Shown here: positions 5,391 through 5,713 of the stretch, one piece after another
How positions within the stretch are numbered: position 1 is the first letter of the stretch
Layout: every line of letters starts with the position of its first letter
Source: an uncultured Sulfolobales archaeon
GTDB lineage: Archaea; Thermoproteota; Thermoprotei_A; Sulfolobales; Desulfurococcaceae
Direction of reading: 5' to 3'
NCBI GenBank assembly: GCA_938003605.1
Contig: CALKYD010000117.1
Span: forward strand, 1-5,713
Length of the DNA: 5,713 nucleotides
The notes under the pieces: model-generated
Database searches by the model: none
What the model saw: only the letters and a program-made list of their open reading frames with translations
What the model was told of the DNA's origin: nothing
Made by a program: the position numbers and the translations under genes

Positions 5391-5713
5391 ATGCCTTCAG
5401 AGACCGTTGAGATCATCGTGAGTTTTAATATTGTAGAGAATCTGCAATTGAATTCACTGTTTTTAACTCATAAAGAGATCGTTAACGAGCTCCTCGACTA
5501 TGCTTGCAGCAAAGGGATGACGGGCTTTAAGAGGCTTAAATCTAAGGAATATCGTGGTCTAAGAAAACGTTGTCCAAAGCTATCCTCTCACCACACTTAA
5601 TGGTGTTTCAAATGGCTGCATATACCTTCAAGAGCTTTAGGAAGCAGAAGAGGAGGAGGTTAGCGAGCACTTATAAGCCTACATTCAAGAGGGATGTAAT
5701 AATGTTAGACGAT
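5391..5713 (+). pseudogene. tnpB: IS200/IS605-type TnpB (OrfB), N-terminal part with a frameshift; runs off the window
   Basis: TnpB is the RNA-guided nuclease carried by IS200/IS605-type elements, related to the ancestor of Cas12. The first frame (from ATG 5391) reads MPSETVEIIVSFNIVENL, then THKEIVNELLDYACSKG, FKRLKSKEYRGLRKRCPKLSSH, matching the TnpB N-terminal domain, and hits TAA at 5598-5600. The frame one base back continues the family pattern without a break: LMVFQMAAYTFKSFRKQKRR (5597-5656) then KPTFKRDVIMLDD to the window end. Adding one base near 5591-5593 joins them and gives the six residues I expect between the SH and Q of the family SHYIxTxxQ motif, which indicates a one-base deletion. 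It is therefore probably a dead gene or a sequencing error. An upstream in-frame TTG at 5364 is possible, but the MPSETV start fits the family. No tnpA, guide RNA or element end is visible; the rest lies to the right. Confidence 0.8.

Noticed and set aside
1..5713. Search for CRISPR arrays, tRNA or rRNA genes
   Set aside because: No regularly spaced repeats, no tRNA-like cloverleaf arms and no rRNA-like sequence were noticed by eye.

Overview
The window looks like chromosomal DNA from an archaeon, most likely a thermophilic Thermoproteota (crenarchaeal-type) lineage. The evidence is the archaeal gene set: ribosomal protein S8e, SRP19, a free-standing AlaX editing protein, an ADP-forming acyl-CoA synthetase and an archaeal cis-prenyltransferase. 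Promoters are TATA-box type, TTG and GTG starts are frequent, and arginine is mostly AGG/AGA. I cannot name the genus.

Layout, left to right. (1) The 3' end of an AlaX-type alanyl-tRNA editing gene runs rightward (1-246). (2) Converging on it is a leftward translation/secretion pair: rps8e (574-972) followed 3 nt later by srp19 (274-570), with a TATA promoter near 1020. (3) A roughly 450-bp stretch without an intact gene (973-1422) holds a decayed reading frame with four stops and a CPxCG knuckle, perhaps a transposase remnant, and then the TATA box of the next gene. (4) A rightward cis-prenyltransferase gene, uppS (1423-2223), makes the polyprenyl carrier lipid. (5) Converging on uppS is a leftward three-gene operon. 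It encodes the alpha (3856-5286) and beta (3165-3866) subunits of an ADP-forming acetyl/acyl-CoA synthetase, overlapping by 11 bp, then a 302-residue coiled-coil protein of the archaeal COG1340 type (2250-3158). (6) At the right edge, diverging from that operon, is the 5' part of an IS200/IS605-type tnpB gene (5391 onward), broken by an apparent one-base frameshift.

How the genes work together. S8e, SRP19 and AlaX belong to ribosome, co-translational targeting and aminoacylation-fidelity functions. UppS supplies the lipid carrier for N-glycosylation. The ACD subunits conserve energy by turning acyl-CoA into acid plus ATP, as in peptide- or sugar-fermenting archaea. The coiled-coil gene appears translationally coupled to the ACD beta gene, because its Shine-Dalgarno overlaps the beta stop codon; any functional link is unknown.

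I found no convincing new system. The most useful second looks are the broken tnpB, the decayed stretch at 1033-1335, the displaced arginine in the UppS pyrophosphate-binding loop, the Asp in place of the zinc-ligand Cys in AlaX, and the ACD/coiled-coil coupling.
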